In this document: positions 33,421 to 39,960 of the stretch, in pieces
Layout of the letters: every line of letters begins with the position of its first letter
Position numbering within the stretch: the first letter of the stretch is position 1
NCBI RefSeq assembly: GCF_932526225.1
Contig: NC_064034.1
Location: 2,342,001 to 2,406,000, forward strand
Length of the DNA stretch: 64,000 nucleotides
DNA from: Nematostella vectensis
Lineage: Eukaryota; Cnidaria; Anthozoa; Actiniaria; Edwardsiidae
Reading direction: 5' to 3'
Position numbers and translations under genes: made by a program
The notes under the pieces: model-generated
Told to the model about the DNA's origin: nothing
What the model saw: only the letters and a program-made list of their open reading frames with translations
The model's database searches: none

Positions 33421-34044
33421 TTAAGTGATTTCTAAAATTAGACGTATCGGGTAGAGACCGCGCTCTATTGTGTTTCCGTCACCACCCTTTATACTAAGAC
33501 GGAGACTACTCACGTAACCGACTGATGTGGTGCTAACCCGTACCGGATCGCTTGGATTGAGGTATATCTTTCCTTCATCAAGCTCTACACTTGCTAGGAT
33601 TTGTGAGGGCGCCCCTTGTTGGAGGGAGTCAGACGCGTTCACAAGATCGCAGTGGATAAAAATAGCCTCGTGACCTATCATCTTTATCTCGTGGCGAGTG
33701 TTTGCTTCCAGCTCCCTGGTCTTGAGTCCTAACAGGCAGGCGAGCGGCTCATTCAACGCGACGTTCCGGTGAACTTCGAGTGACGAGTCTCTAATAGAGA
33801 CTGACTTTTCACCAAGACGCATACCCCCATCTATTTGACGTTTTAGCGTCTCGATCGTATACTGCCCCGCGGGGATCCTAAGGATAATGTTCTCACCGTC
33901 GGAGACCGTTCCCTCGCTTGAGAGACTGTTACAACGATTATGAAACGCACATCCTCGCAGCGCGATAAACCGCGGCTTTTCAATAGGTTGTTCTAAATAG
34001 ACGGTAAAGTCACCAACGTTCCCTTCAATGTAGAGTAATACCAT
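33421..34044 (-). CDS. Polinton minor capsid (penton-like) protein
   Basis: 207 residues, in the expected range for the Polinton minor capsid protein, a predicted single jelly-roll that fills icosahedral vertices. It is mainly beta-strand: alternating hydrophobic patterns such as IILRIPAGQYTIETLK (a turn and helix typical of this family), a central HEIKMIGHEAIFIHCDLVN strand pair, and a C-terminal LYPIRLILEI strand. The order beside coiled-coil membrane proteins and downstream of the major capsid gene supports this. The motif TTTAAAAGG (complement of 34063-34071) is 18 bases before the ATG and sits inside the end of the upstream gene, from which it is separated by only 3 bases. The assignment rests on pattern and context; a structure prediction would settle it. 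Confidence 0.75.
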   Translation of the reverse strand: MVLLYIEGNVGDFTVYLEQPIEKPRFIALRGCAFHNRCNSLSSEGTVSDGENIILRIPAGQYTIETLKRQIDGGMRLGEKSVSIRDSSLEVHRNVALNEPLACLLGLKTRELEANTRHEIKMIGHEAIFIHCDLVNASDSLQQGAPSQILASVELDEGKIYLNPSDPVRVSTTSVGYVSSLRLSIKGGDGNTIERGLYPIRLILEIT

Positions 34045-34047
34045 TTG

Positions 34048-35070
34048 TTATGATTTCCGTCTCCTTTTAAATCGTTCTACGAAATACAGGACGACAGCGA
34101 CGATGAGAAGCCATGCGTTTTTAGCCAAAAAGCCTACGACTTCACCCGCCGTTCTAAAGATGAAACTGGCTATCGCACCAACCATTCCTGGGAGTATTTC
34201 TCCTAGTTTCTTGCCTATTGTTTTAAGACCGTCTCCAACGCCTTTTGCAACACTTGTCAAACCCGTCTTCAGGTTAGAGACAATAACACCGATAACAACG
34301 CCCACAGCGGTAACGACAGCAGCGACTGTAAATCCGTATTTCTTAAAAATCGCTTTGACACGATCTTTCAACGACATTCTCTCTTCAAGATTTTCTCTCT
34401 CCAATTGATTCTCTTCCAAAGTCTCATCTATGACAGAATTTCTTTCGCTGAGCTCTTCATTTTTACGATCTATAGCTCTTAGTCTTTCTTGGTTAGTTGT
34501 TTCACTTCGTTCCTCATTATTTTTTCTCATTTGCTCGGTGTTTCTCTCTTCTTCTTCTCTGAGTGTATTACCTGTAGCGTCTAGTTCATCGAGTTGAATC
34601 TGAATTTGCTTGTACTTTCCGGATCTGATTTTGTCGTCAACACTCTTCCGCACCGTTCTATCCTCATTATACAACCTTTCTGGTCTAGTCCAACCACCTT
34701 TTCTCGCAGAATAGAAGGAAATGAATTGTTTTCCTCTCTCATCCGTTGAAATCTGAACTAAATTTTCATCAAGATCTGGATATTTCGATAACAAAAGGTC
34801 TACCCTAAGTGTGTCCGTTGAAGGAGAACCTCCCATATTCTGTAACTCCATGTACTCGGGGACAGCCCTCCCGGGGTTTCGTGTTTTCCATAAGTCGGCC
34901 AACCTCCTACTCACATAGCTTGCACCTCTACCAAATCTGTTTGAAATCCTTTCATTCCATGATTCTCTTCCCTCACCATCGTTTGGAATAAGAGAGTCAT
35001 AATCTTCGTCTACAGTAGTATTCAAATCTTCTCTACCTTCTTCTGTTGTGGGATCAAAATCTATGTCCAT
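34048..35070 (-). CDS. Polinton coiled-coil membrane protein, 340 residues
   Basis: The N-terminal half is acidic, with a basic patch (RISNRFGRGASYVSRRLADL). Residues about 150-240 form a long, highly charged coiled coil rich in Glu, Asn and Arg (for example EEERNTEQMRKNNEERSE). The C-terminus has hydrophobic segments at about 248-268 (VAAVVTAVGVVIGVIVSN) and about 315-332 (LLIVAVVLYFVERF), with an amphipathic glycine-rich part between. It resembles the coiled-coil proteins reported for other Polintons (PC-type) only in general build. TTAAAGATT (complement of 35095-35103) is 24 bases before the ATG. Likely an internal virion or membrane component. Confidence 0.7.
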   Translation of the reverse strand: MDIDFDPTTEEGREDLNTTVDEDYDSLIPNDGEGRESWNERISNRFGRGASYVSRRLADLWKTRNPGRAVPEYMELQNMGGSPSTDTLRVDLLLSKYPDLDENLVQISTDERGKQFISFYSARKGGWTRPERLYNEDRTVRKSVDDKIRSGKYKQIQIQLDELDATGNTLREEEERNTEQMRKNNEERSETTNQERLRAIDRKNEELSERNSVIDETLEENQLERENLEERMSLKDRVKAIFKKYGFTVAAVVTAVGVVIGVIVSNLKTGLTSVAKGVGDGLKTIGKKLGEILPGMVGAIASFIFRTAGEVVGFLAKNAWLLIVAVVLYFVERFKRRRKS

Positions 35071-35114
35071 TTCTTATTTTGTTTGAAAATAAGAAATCTT
35101 TAAGTCGTGCCGGC

Positions 35115-35531
35115 TCATATCCACCTACTCGCTACATAGCCAAGGGCTAACATTCCACCTCCAACATATGCCATCTCTCCCATCTTTTGGTTGCTACTTG
35201 GTCTGTAGTAATCTGAGAGCTCAGGCTCTTTCAAATCAAAATCTGGATGTGTTTGAGCGTATAGTTTGAAGGCCTCATCCGTCTCTTTATCGTTCTCATC
35301 CGCACGAACTTTATTATTATATTCTTCCTCCAACCAATCCTGGTATTCCTGTCTTTTTTTCTGCCAATCACCCATTGCTTGTTGATACTTTTCGAGCGCT
35401 TTATCGTGTCTCACCTTCTCTTTATCAACGTGAGCAGCGTCAGAAGACAAGTATCTTGCAAGGTAACTCCCTCCGACAAACGCCGTCGCATTAATAAAAG
35501 CCCCACCAATCATAAATGCTATACTCGCCAT
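35115..35531 (-). CDS. Polinton two-helix membrane protein, 138 residues
   Basis: The N-terminal hydrophobic segment at 3-26 (IAFMIGGAFINATAFVGGSY) and the C-terminal segment at 118-136 (MAYVGGGMLALGYVAS) flank a charged coiled-coil middle (YQQAMGDWQKKRQEYQDWLE). Intact frame, short spacing to its neighbours (44 and 32 bases). TTAAAGATC (complement of 35550-35558) is 18 bases upstream of the ATG. Unknown function; the build suits a virion membrane protein. Confidence 0.68.
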   Translation of the reverse strand: MASIAFMIGGAFINATAFVGGSYLARYLSSDAAHVDKEKVRHDKALEKYQQAMGDWQKKRQEYQDWLEEEYNNKVRADENDKETDEAFKLYAQTHPDFDLKEPELSDYYRPSSNQKMGEMAYVGGGMLALGYVASRWI

Positions 35532-35563
35532 TTATTAATCAATCTATAAGATCTTTAAGTCGC

Positions 35564-35788
35564 CTACAGCGGTTTTGGCAAAATCTTTTGTGTTTCCAGA
35601 TAATCTTTCAGATACATACTACCGGACAGGACAGCAACCCATTTAGCGTAGTTTGTAACACTTGACGAAGGGTCGCTGATGAATGACTCTTTCATAGCCT
35701 TTTTAGCAACATAACCCATACCGGCGGCTAATCCGATGATGACTGCTGAGTCGGTGATCGTTTTCACAAGTTTGTTTTCAGTTGACAT
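35564..35788 (-). CDS. Polinton small membrane protein, 74 residues
   Basis: Hydrophobic stretches lie at about 12-30 (DSAVIIGLAAGMGYVAKKA) and 48-60 (KWVAVLSGSMYLKDYL). No family recognised. It has its own TTTAAAGAT motif (complement of 35815-35823), 26 bases before the ATG. Position inside the capsid block supports a real gene despite its size. Confidence 0.6.
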   Translation of the reverse strand: MSTENKLVKTITDSAVIIGLAAGMGYVAKKAMKESFISDPSSSVTNYAKWVAVLSGSMYLKDYLETQKILPKPL

Positions 35789-35823
35789 GATTTTATTTAT
35801 TACAGATTCAGATAATCTTTAAA

Positions 35824-36249
35824 TCACAACATTCCTATTTTTGGCGTCGCGTTCGGGAGGCTAGCCCCTCGAGCGGCAGGCCTCTCGAAAGTTTCAGTCT
35901 CGTTGGTGTTGATCTTAGGCGTCTTTTTGTAAAAACGCATATACATATCCAATGCGGTGAGCCCTATTCCGACTAGAGCCAGTACAGTTGTAAACGATAG
36001 CTCTGGAATCCAAGCGTCCGAGAGGCTATCCCCTCGAGCTCCCTCTTGGTGGGGTGTCTCCGCCTGTGTAGTGTCTTCTGAACTCGCCTCCGCCTCACGT
36101 TTCATTTCCCTAGCAAGTGCTTCTCTAGCCCTCCTATTAACTTCGGCAGCTCTCTTACCAGCAGCGACTTTTTTAGGATCTTTCTCCTTGCTTTTTGTCG
36201 GTTGTGGGTTCCTAGTAATCTGTTCAACCTCCTGATTTTCGTCAGACAT
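35824..36249 (-). CDS. Polinton basic protein with one membrane segment, 141 residues
   Basis: Residues 1-60 are highly charged and Lys/Arg/Ala/Glu rich (KKVAAGKRAAEVNRRAREAL), with one membrane helix at about 85-106 (FTTVLALVGIGLTALDMYM) and a polar tail. Two palindromic units lie within the frame (36018-36045 and 35854-35890), read as EGARGDSLSDA and AARGASLPNA: the same peptide twice from the same phase. ATTTAAAGAT (complement of 36279-36287) is 29 bases before the ATG. Possible DNA-condensing or virion membrane protein; this is inference. Confidence 0.65.
   Translation of the reverse strand: MSDENQEVEQITRNPQPTKSKEKDPKKVAAGKRAAEVNRRAREALAREMKREAEASSEDTTQAETPHQEGARGDSLSDAWIPELSFTTVLALVGIGLTALDMYMRFYKKTPKINTNETETFERPAARGASLPNATPKIGML
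35854..35890. repeat. Dispersed palindromic unit, copy 4 (inside a gene)
   Basis: CGGGAGGCTAGCCCCTCGAG in the C-terminal part of the 141-residue gene; the best match to the family consensus. Confidence 0.8.
36018..36045. repeat. Dispersed palindromic unit, copy 5 (inside a gene)
   Basis: CGAGAGGCTATCCCCTCGAG followed by CTCCCTC, in the middle of the same 141-residue gene, just before its membrane segment. Confidence 0.8.
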
Positions 36250-36298
36250 TTCTTATTTCGATTTACAATAAGAAACAAATCTTTAAATGGCGTCTTAG

Positions 36299-36480
36299 CA
36301 GTTGTGCTCAAGAGTTTGCTCAGTTGTGTTCAGTTGTGCTCAAGAGTTCGCTCAGTTGTGCTCAAGAGTTTGCACAGTTGTGTTCAGTTGTGCTCAAGAG
36401 TTTGCTCAGTTGTGTTCAGTTGTGTTCAAGAGTTTGCTCAGTTGTGTTCAGTTGTGCTCAAGAGTTTGCTCAGTTGTGCT
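36299..36480. repeat. Minisatellite inside the Polinton
   Basis: Six copies of CAGTTGTGCTCAAGAGTTTG plus CT, most preceded by an extra CAGTTGTGTT. It fills the space between two minus-strand genes and forms the last codons (TTEQTLEHN) and stop of the 176-residue gene. Confidence 0.92.
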
Positions 36481-36978
36481 TGGAACTTCTTGAAGTTTGT
36501 TGGAAGTCTCCTGCGAAGAAGGTGTTAGTTTAACATGCTTAGCGACTCGGAAGAGACCGCTAGCAAGTGCTACCATCCTTCCTCCCTTCAATACCAAGAG
36601 ACCTGCAAAGTTCGACAATTCGCGTTTAACCAACTCGTCGTTCTGTAAGTCTTTGCTAAGCGCTTCGGTGTCATCTACAGGAACCACATAGGAAATGACT
36701 TGAGACAGTACTTGAAGTGCTGATTCTACTAATCCATCAGTAACTTGTTTGCCTAAGACGGTCTGGTAGCGAACAAAGTATTTCTCGACGTCTTTCGCCG
36801 AGAGCTTCTTGATGTCCCCTAAACTCATGTCCACACCAAGAAATTCCTTCGTAGTCCCAAGAGATGCGAGAATAGCCAGCGATTCTCGTTTGACTTCAAC
36901 ATCATCTTCGGGAGGCGCACCCCTCGAACCCCCCTTAGACTCAGGCTCCTCTTCCATATAATCCTCAATGCTTGCCAT
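36448..36978 (-). CDS. Polinton protein of unknown function, 176 residues
   Basis: ATG at 36978, giving MASIEDYMEEEPES; the longer upstream frame is rejected because the motif TTTAAAAAC (complement of 37003-37011) lies 24 bases before this ATG. Acidic N-terminus, helical middle (LGDIKKLSAKDVEKYFVRYQ), and a hydrophobic-rich region at about 100-150 (VLSQVISYVVPV, GRMVALASGLFRVAK). The C-terminus is made by the minisatellite, so its length probably varies between copies. A palindromic unit (36908-36935) inserted at residues 16-24 is read in a different frame from the copies in the neighbouring gene. Located between ATPase and membrane-protein genes. Confidence 0.65.
   Translation of the reverse strand: MASIEDYMEEEPESKGGSRGAPPEDDVEVKRESLAILASLGTTKEFLGVDMSLGDIKKLSAKDVEKYFVRYQTVLGKQVTDGLVESALQVLSQVISYVVPVDDTEALSKDLQNDELVKRELSNFAGLLVLKGGRMVALASGLFRVAKHVKLTPSSQETSNKLQEVPSTTEQTLEHN
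36908..36935. repeat. Dispersed palindromic unit, copy 6 (inside a gene, other frame)
   Basis: CGGGAGGCGCACCCCTCGAA. On the coding strand it reads S-R-G-A-P-P, one base out of phase with copies 4 and 5. Confidence 0.7.
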
Positions 36979-37017
36979 CTTATTTTGTAAGTAGACCAAG
37001 ATGTTTTTAAACCACTT

Positions 37018-37040
37018 CGAGGGGTCAGCCCCTCGAGCTC
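37018..37040. repeat. Dispersed palindromic unit, copy 7 (intergenic)
   Basis: CGAGGGGTCAGCCCCTCGAG directly after the stop codon of the packaging ATPase and before the promoter of the 176-residue gene. 7-base perfect arms; could also act as a terminator-like hairpin. Confidence 0.8.
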
Positions 37041-37667
37041 TCACCGCGTCGCAGGAATCTCCAAATAACGTTGGAATGGATGCCGTAGGCAGAAACAGAG
37101 TCTGGAATACTTTTCAGTTTTCAGCAGTTCTACGAACTTTTTACGAGTCTCGGCGTCTAAGTCACCCCCATAATCTTCAAACAGTGTTTTGGTACCGATT
37201 TGAGATGGATTATGGAATGTAACCACACAGGCGACGTTATCACGGAAGGGCTTTGCTATGGATGTTAATTGTTGCGTCAATACCCACACTGATAACCCAT
37301 CGTGTCTCCCTGAGAACGCTAGATCGATAAACTTGTTCGAGCGTTGCTTTAGATCTTTCGATACAGCACAGTCATCCAAAACGAGTAACGTATTTGTACC
37401 AGAAAATAGCACCGCACAATCTGTTAGTAACTCGTTAATCTCATCGGTGTTACTAGAATCCGGTGATAATACCAAGAAACGTTTATCTCCGTGAGCAAAT
37501 CCACGATAGGACTTATTTTTCGCATAAGTCGGACAAATCAACACAATGTATTCAAACACATGCCGGAACGGTCCCCGGAGCTGTTCCGTGAGGTACTTTG
37601 TCTTCCCACAATTAGTAGGTCCTGTGATAATACAATGAAAAGGAACTTTTTCCCGTAATTCTTCCAT
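37041..37667 (-). CDS. Polinton packaging ATPase (FtsK/HerA, A32-like)
   Basis: 208 residues from the ATG at 37667. It is predicted to power DNA packaging into capsids. Walker A is GPTNCGKT at 16-23, Walker B is TLLVLDD at 93-99, and a polar sensor-like VWVLTQQ follows at about 125-131, the order seen in the A32-like packaging ATPases of Polintons, virophages and NCLDV. The upstream in-frame TTG at 37688 is not used here. TTAAAAAGG (complement of 37691-37699) lies 23 bases before the ATG. Placed between the major capsid gene (28 bases upstream) and a palindromic hairpin at its stop codon. Confidence 0.9.
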   Translation of the reverse strand: MEELREKVPFHCIITGPTNCGKTKYLTEQLRGPFRHVFEYIVLICPTYAKNKSYRGFAHGDKRFLVLSPDSSNTDEINELLTDCAVLFSGTNTLLVLDDCAVSKDLKQRSNKFIDLAFSGRHDGLSVWVLTQQLTSIAKPFRDNVACVVTFHNPSQIGTKTLFEDYGGDLDAETRKKFVELLKTEKYSRLCFCLRHPFQRYLEIPATR

Positions 37668-37695
37668 TCTTTTTGTATTATCACACAAGTCCTTT

Positions 37696-38934
37696 TTAAT
37701 ACATGATTGCTCTCAAATTCGAGTTCATAACCTCCATCAACGCGTCGGCTACTACAAACATGTAGCAGGTGATGTTTCCCGTTCCTCCAACTTTTCGTTT
37801 CATTTCTAGTTTTACTCCGTCCCGCGTGTTGTTCAAGACCAGACCTCCTCCGTGAATGCTGTTATCTGGATGTGCCCTCAAGTCGACCCACAGAGCAAAC
37901 TTGTTATTAGCGTAAAAATCCTTTTGCTTAACACCCTCTCTACCGAAACGTTTCTTTACCGACTCCCAGAGGTCCGGCGGTGTCATCCCCTTGGAGTAGA
38001 GACGGTTTGGCATGCCATCCACATTAATGTTGATCGATGTGATACTTGGATTGACAAACTTTTCGGAATCCCTTGCTCCTCCTGTGTAGCTCTCTGTGAA
38101 CAGACACAATATCCCTGTCATTGACCTCCTCGGCAGATTAATGTGCTCGTTTATGACACCATCATTAGGTTTGGAAATGGTGAACGTTTTGTGGAGAATG
38201 ACGTTCTCGTAAAAGAATCCTCTACCAACCTGATAAGCCGACAACGCCTCACGAGCCAAGTATTCACTTGAGATGCAAGCATATTCCAACTCAAGGTTTG
38301 TGATTGTGTACGTTGGAGTCTTGACCGTGTCAGCATAAACAACGACGTCGGAAACTGGGGCTAGAGTTATTTCAAAGATTAGCGGATGAGGTAACGCCTT
38401 TGGATAAAAGACTCCATGCTCGCCGAGAATAGGATGGTCGAGTGGAATGCAGTACTTGGTGTTGTGAACTGCTGCAAGAGCTACTTCCTTAGCATCTGAT
38501 GTCGCTTTGTCACCTGCATTTGTCCTGAGCTTCCTCATGTTTTCAGAGGAGATACCTTGTTTTATTCTATCCTCACGATCTTCAGCTTGTAAGTATAAGT
38601 CGTGATAGGTTTGGAAGAGATCGTATCTTTGAGTATCCTGTAGTGTTTCTCCACCGAAAAGAATCTTGAGCCTTGACACTAGGTTCCGACCAACGTTGTT
38701 GACGAGAGTATTATTCGCGTGTCCTGTGACGTTTAAGTCAAATAGTAAGGATACACTACCTGGAACAATCACTACATTTTCAGCAAGTTTAGGAATATTT
38801 ATATAGAGGGTTTCTCCAGGACTTGCCGATGAGGGATTGAATGTAATCCGATTCAGCGACGATTCCGCTTTCAGGCCGAAGGGTTCCCGTGGGATCCTGT
38901 TTGGGTTAATTTTTTCTGATATCGCTTGTGCCAT
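37696..38934 (-). CDS. Polinton major capsid protein (double jelly-roll)
   Basis: 412 residues. It is expected to form the trimeric hexons of an icosahedral shell. Pattern evidence: beta-rich throughout; an N-terminal strand set (TLYINIPKLAENVVIVPGSV) leads into RLKILFGGETLQDTQRYDLF; FYPKALPHPLIFEITLAP lies mid-protein, a region recognisable in Polinton capsid proteins; the second jelly-roll includes KFALWVDLRAHPDNSIHGGG near the C-terminus. Context agrees: next to the packaging ATPase and divergent from integrase. Its motif TTTAAAGAT (complement of 38960-38968) is 25 bases before the ATG and overlaps the integrase start codon region. Confidence 0.88.
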   Translation of the reverse strand: MAQAISEKINPNRIPREPFGLKAESSLNRITFNPSSASPGETLYINIPKLAENVVIVPGSVSLLFDLNVTGHANNTLVNNVGRNLVSRLKILFGGETLQDTQRYDLFQTYHDLYLQAEDREDRIKQGISSENMRKLRTNAGDKATSDAKEVALAAVHNTKYCIPLDHPILGEHGVFYPKALPHPLIFEITLAPVSDVVVYADTVKTPTYTITNLELEYACISSEYLAREALSAYQVGRGFFYENVILHKTFTISKPNDGVINEHINLPRRSMTGILCLFTESYTGGARDSEKFVNPSITSININVDGMPNRLYSKGMTPPDLWESVKKRFGREGVKQKDFYANNKFALWVDLRAHPDNSIHGGGLVLNNTRDGVKLEMKRKVGGTGNITCYMFVVADALMEVMNSNLRAIMY

Positions 38935-38940
38935 CTTTTA

Positions 38941-38968
38941 TTTTAAGAAAAGAGAGATAATCTTTAAA
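38941..38968. promoter_or_regulatory. Overlapping divergent promoters of capsid and integrase genes
   Basis: Only 33 bases separate the two ATGs. On the minus strand TTTAAAGAT (38960-38968) serves the capsid gene. On the plus strand TTTTAAGAA (38941-38949) is 18 bases before the integrase ATG. Each motif lies in the other gene's leader, so firing of one could interfere with the other (inference). Confidence 0.6.
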
Positions 38969-39960
38969 TGAGTAACGAAAGCAGGTTATCAAAAATATAC
39001 TATTCCACCGATGGATACTGGAAAGGGTATTCAGCTATTTATAAGTTAGCTAGTGTCGCTAAAGTCAGTGAAGCCGAGGCTAAGAGGTGGCTTGAAAAAC
39101 AGGCGTTGTGGCAGATCTATCTCCCAGCTCCAAAGTATGTCCCCAGACCGCATTGGACTGTGAATAAACCTAATCAGATTCACCAAGCCGATCTGTTGTT
39201 TATGCCCCACGATAACGTAGGCAGAAAAACCTACCGTTACGCGTTGGTCGTGATTGATATTGCCTCGAGATATAAAGATGCAGAAGCACTGACTACCAAG
39301 GATTCGAGTGGAATTGCTAAAGGGTTTGAAAAGATATACTCCAGAAAACTTAAATGGCCTCATACGGTGATTGTCGATCCGGGGACAGAATTTAGGGGAG
39401 AGGTAACGAAGATTATGAAAAAGAAGGGGGTTACCATCCAGCGAAGCGAAGCTGGGAACCATCGCGCACAGGCTTTTGTCGAACGCGCTAATAGAACACT
39501 TGCGGAGAGGTTGTTTTCTCATCAGTATGCTCAAGAAATGATTAGCGATGATCGATCTAGAGTTTGGGTGAAACGATTGCCAGATGTTTTGAAAACTCTG
39601 AATAGTCAACCCATAAGAATCACTGGCAAAGAGCCTGCAAAATCTATTGGTTTGAAAGAGGTTGATATCGATCCTCCAACGTATAAGCGGCCTGTTGGAC
39701 TTGATGAAGTTAGACTACCACCGGGGGTTAGAGTTAGATATCTATTAGCTCCTGGAGAAGAGGAAGGAGGTGAACGCAGACGAGCCACAGACCCCATTTG
39801 GAGTTTGAAAGTGTTTGATCTATCACGCAGTGTTGTTTCGGTTGGGCAGCCTGTGTTGTATTACCTCTCCGAAGGCGCTCCAAGGAGGTCGTTCGTTAGG
39901 GAAGAACTTCAAGTCGTCCCTGAAGATACTGAGCCACCACCTAATAGCGTTCTGAAATGA
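38968..39960 (+). CDS. Polinton integrase (retroviral-like, DDE)
   Basis: 330 residues. It catalyses strand transfer of the element ends into target DNA. The rve core has D75 (HQADLLF), D137 (VDPGTEF) and E172 (AFVERANR), with 34 residues between the last two. The N-terminus is a helical DNA-binding-like segment without a clear HHCC finger. The C-terminus (about 250-318, KVFDLSRSVVSVGQPVLYYL) looks like the small beta domain/chromo-like region found in Polinton integrases. Start ATG is MSNESRLS at 38968. Its last 52 bases overlap the end of PolB on the opposite strand. Frame intact, all catalytic residues present. Confidence 0.93.
   Translation: MSNESRLSKIYYSTDGYWKGYSAIYKLASVAKVSEAEAKRWLEKQALWQIYLPAPKYVPRPHWTVNKPNQIHQADLLFMPHDNVGRKTYRYALVVIDIASRYKDAEALTTKDSSGIAKGFEKIYSRKLKWPHTVIVDPGTEFRGEVTKIMKKKGVTIQRSEAGNHRAQAFVERANRTLAERLFSHQYAQEMISDDRSRVWVKRLPDVLKTLNSQPIRITGKEPAKSIGLKEVDIDPPTYKRPVGLDEVRLPPGVRVRYLLAPGEEEGGERRRATDPIWSLKVFDLSRSVVSVGQPVLYYLSEGAPRRSFVREELQVVPEDTEPPPNSVLK

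Noticed and set aside
36979-37044. Longer start for the 176-residue gene
   Set aside because: It would begin inside the palindromic unit and upstream of its promoter motif; the ATG at 36978 is preferred.
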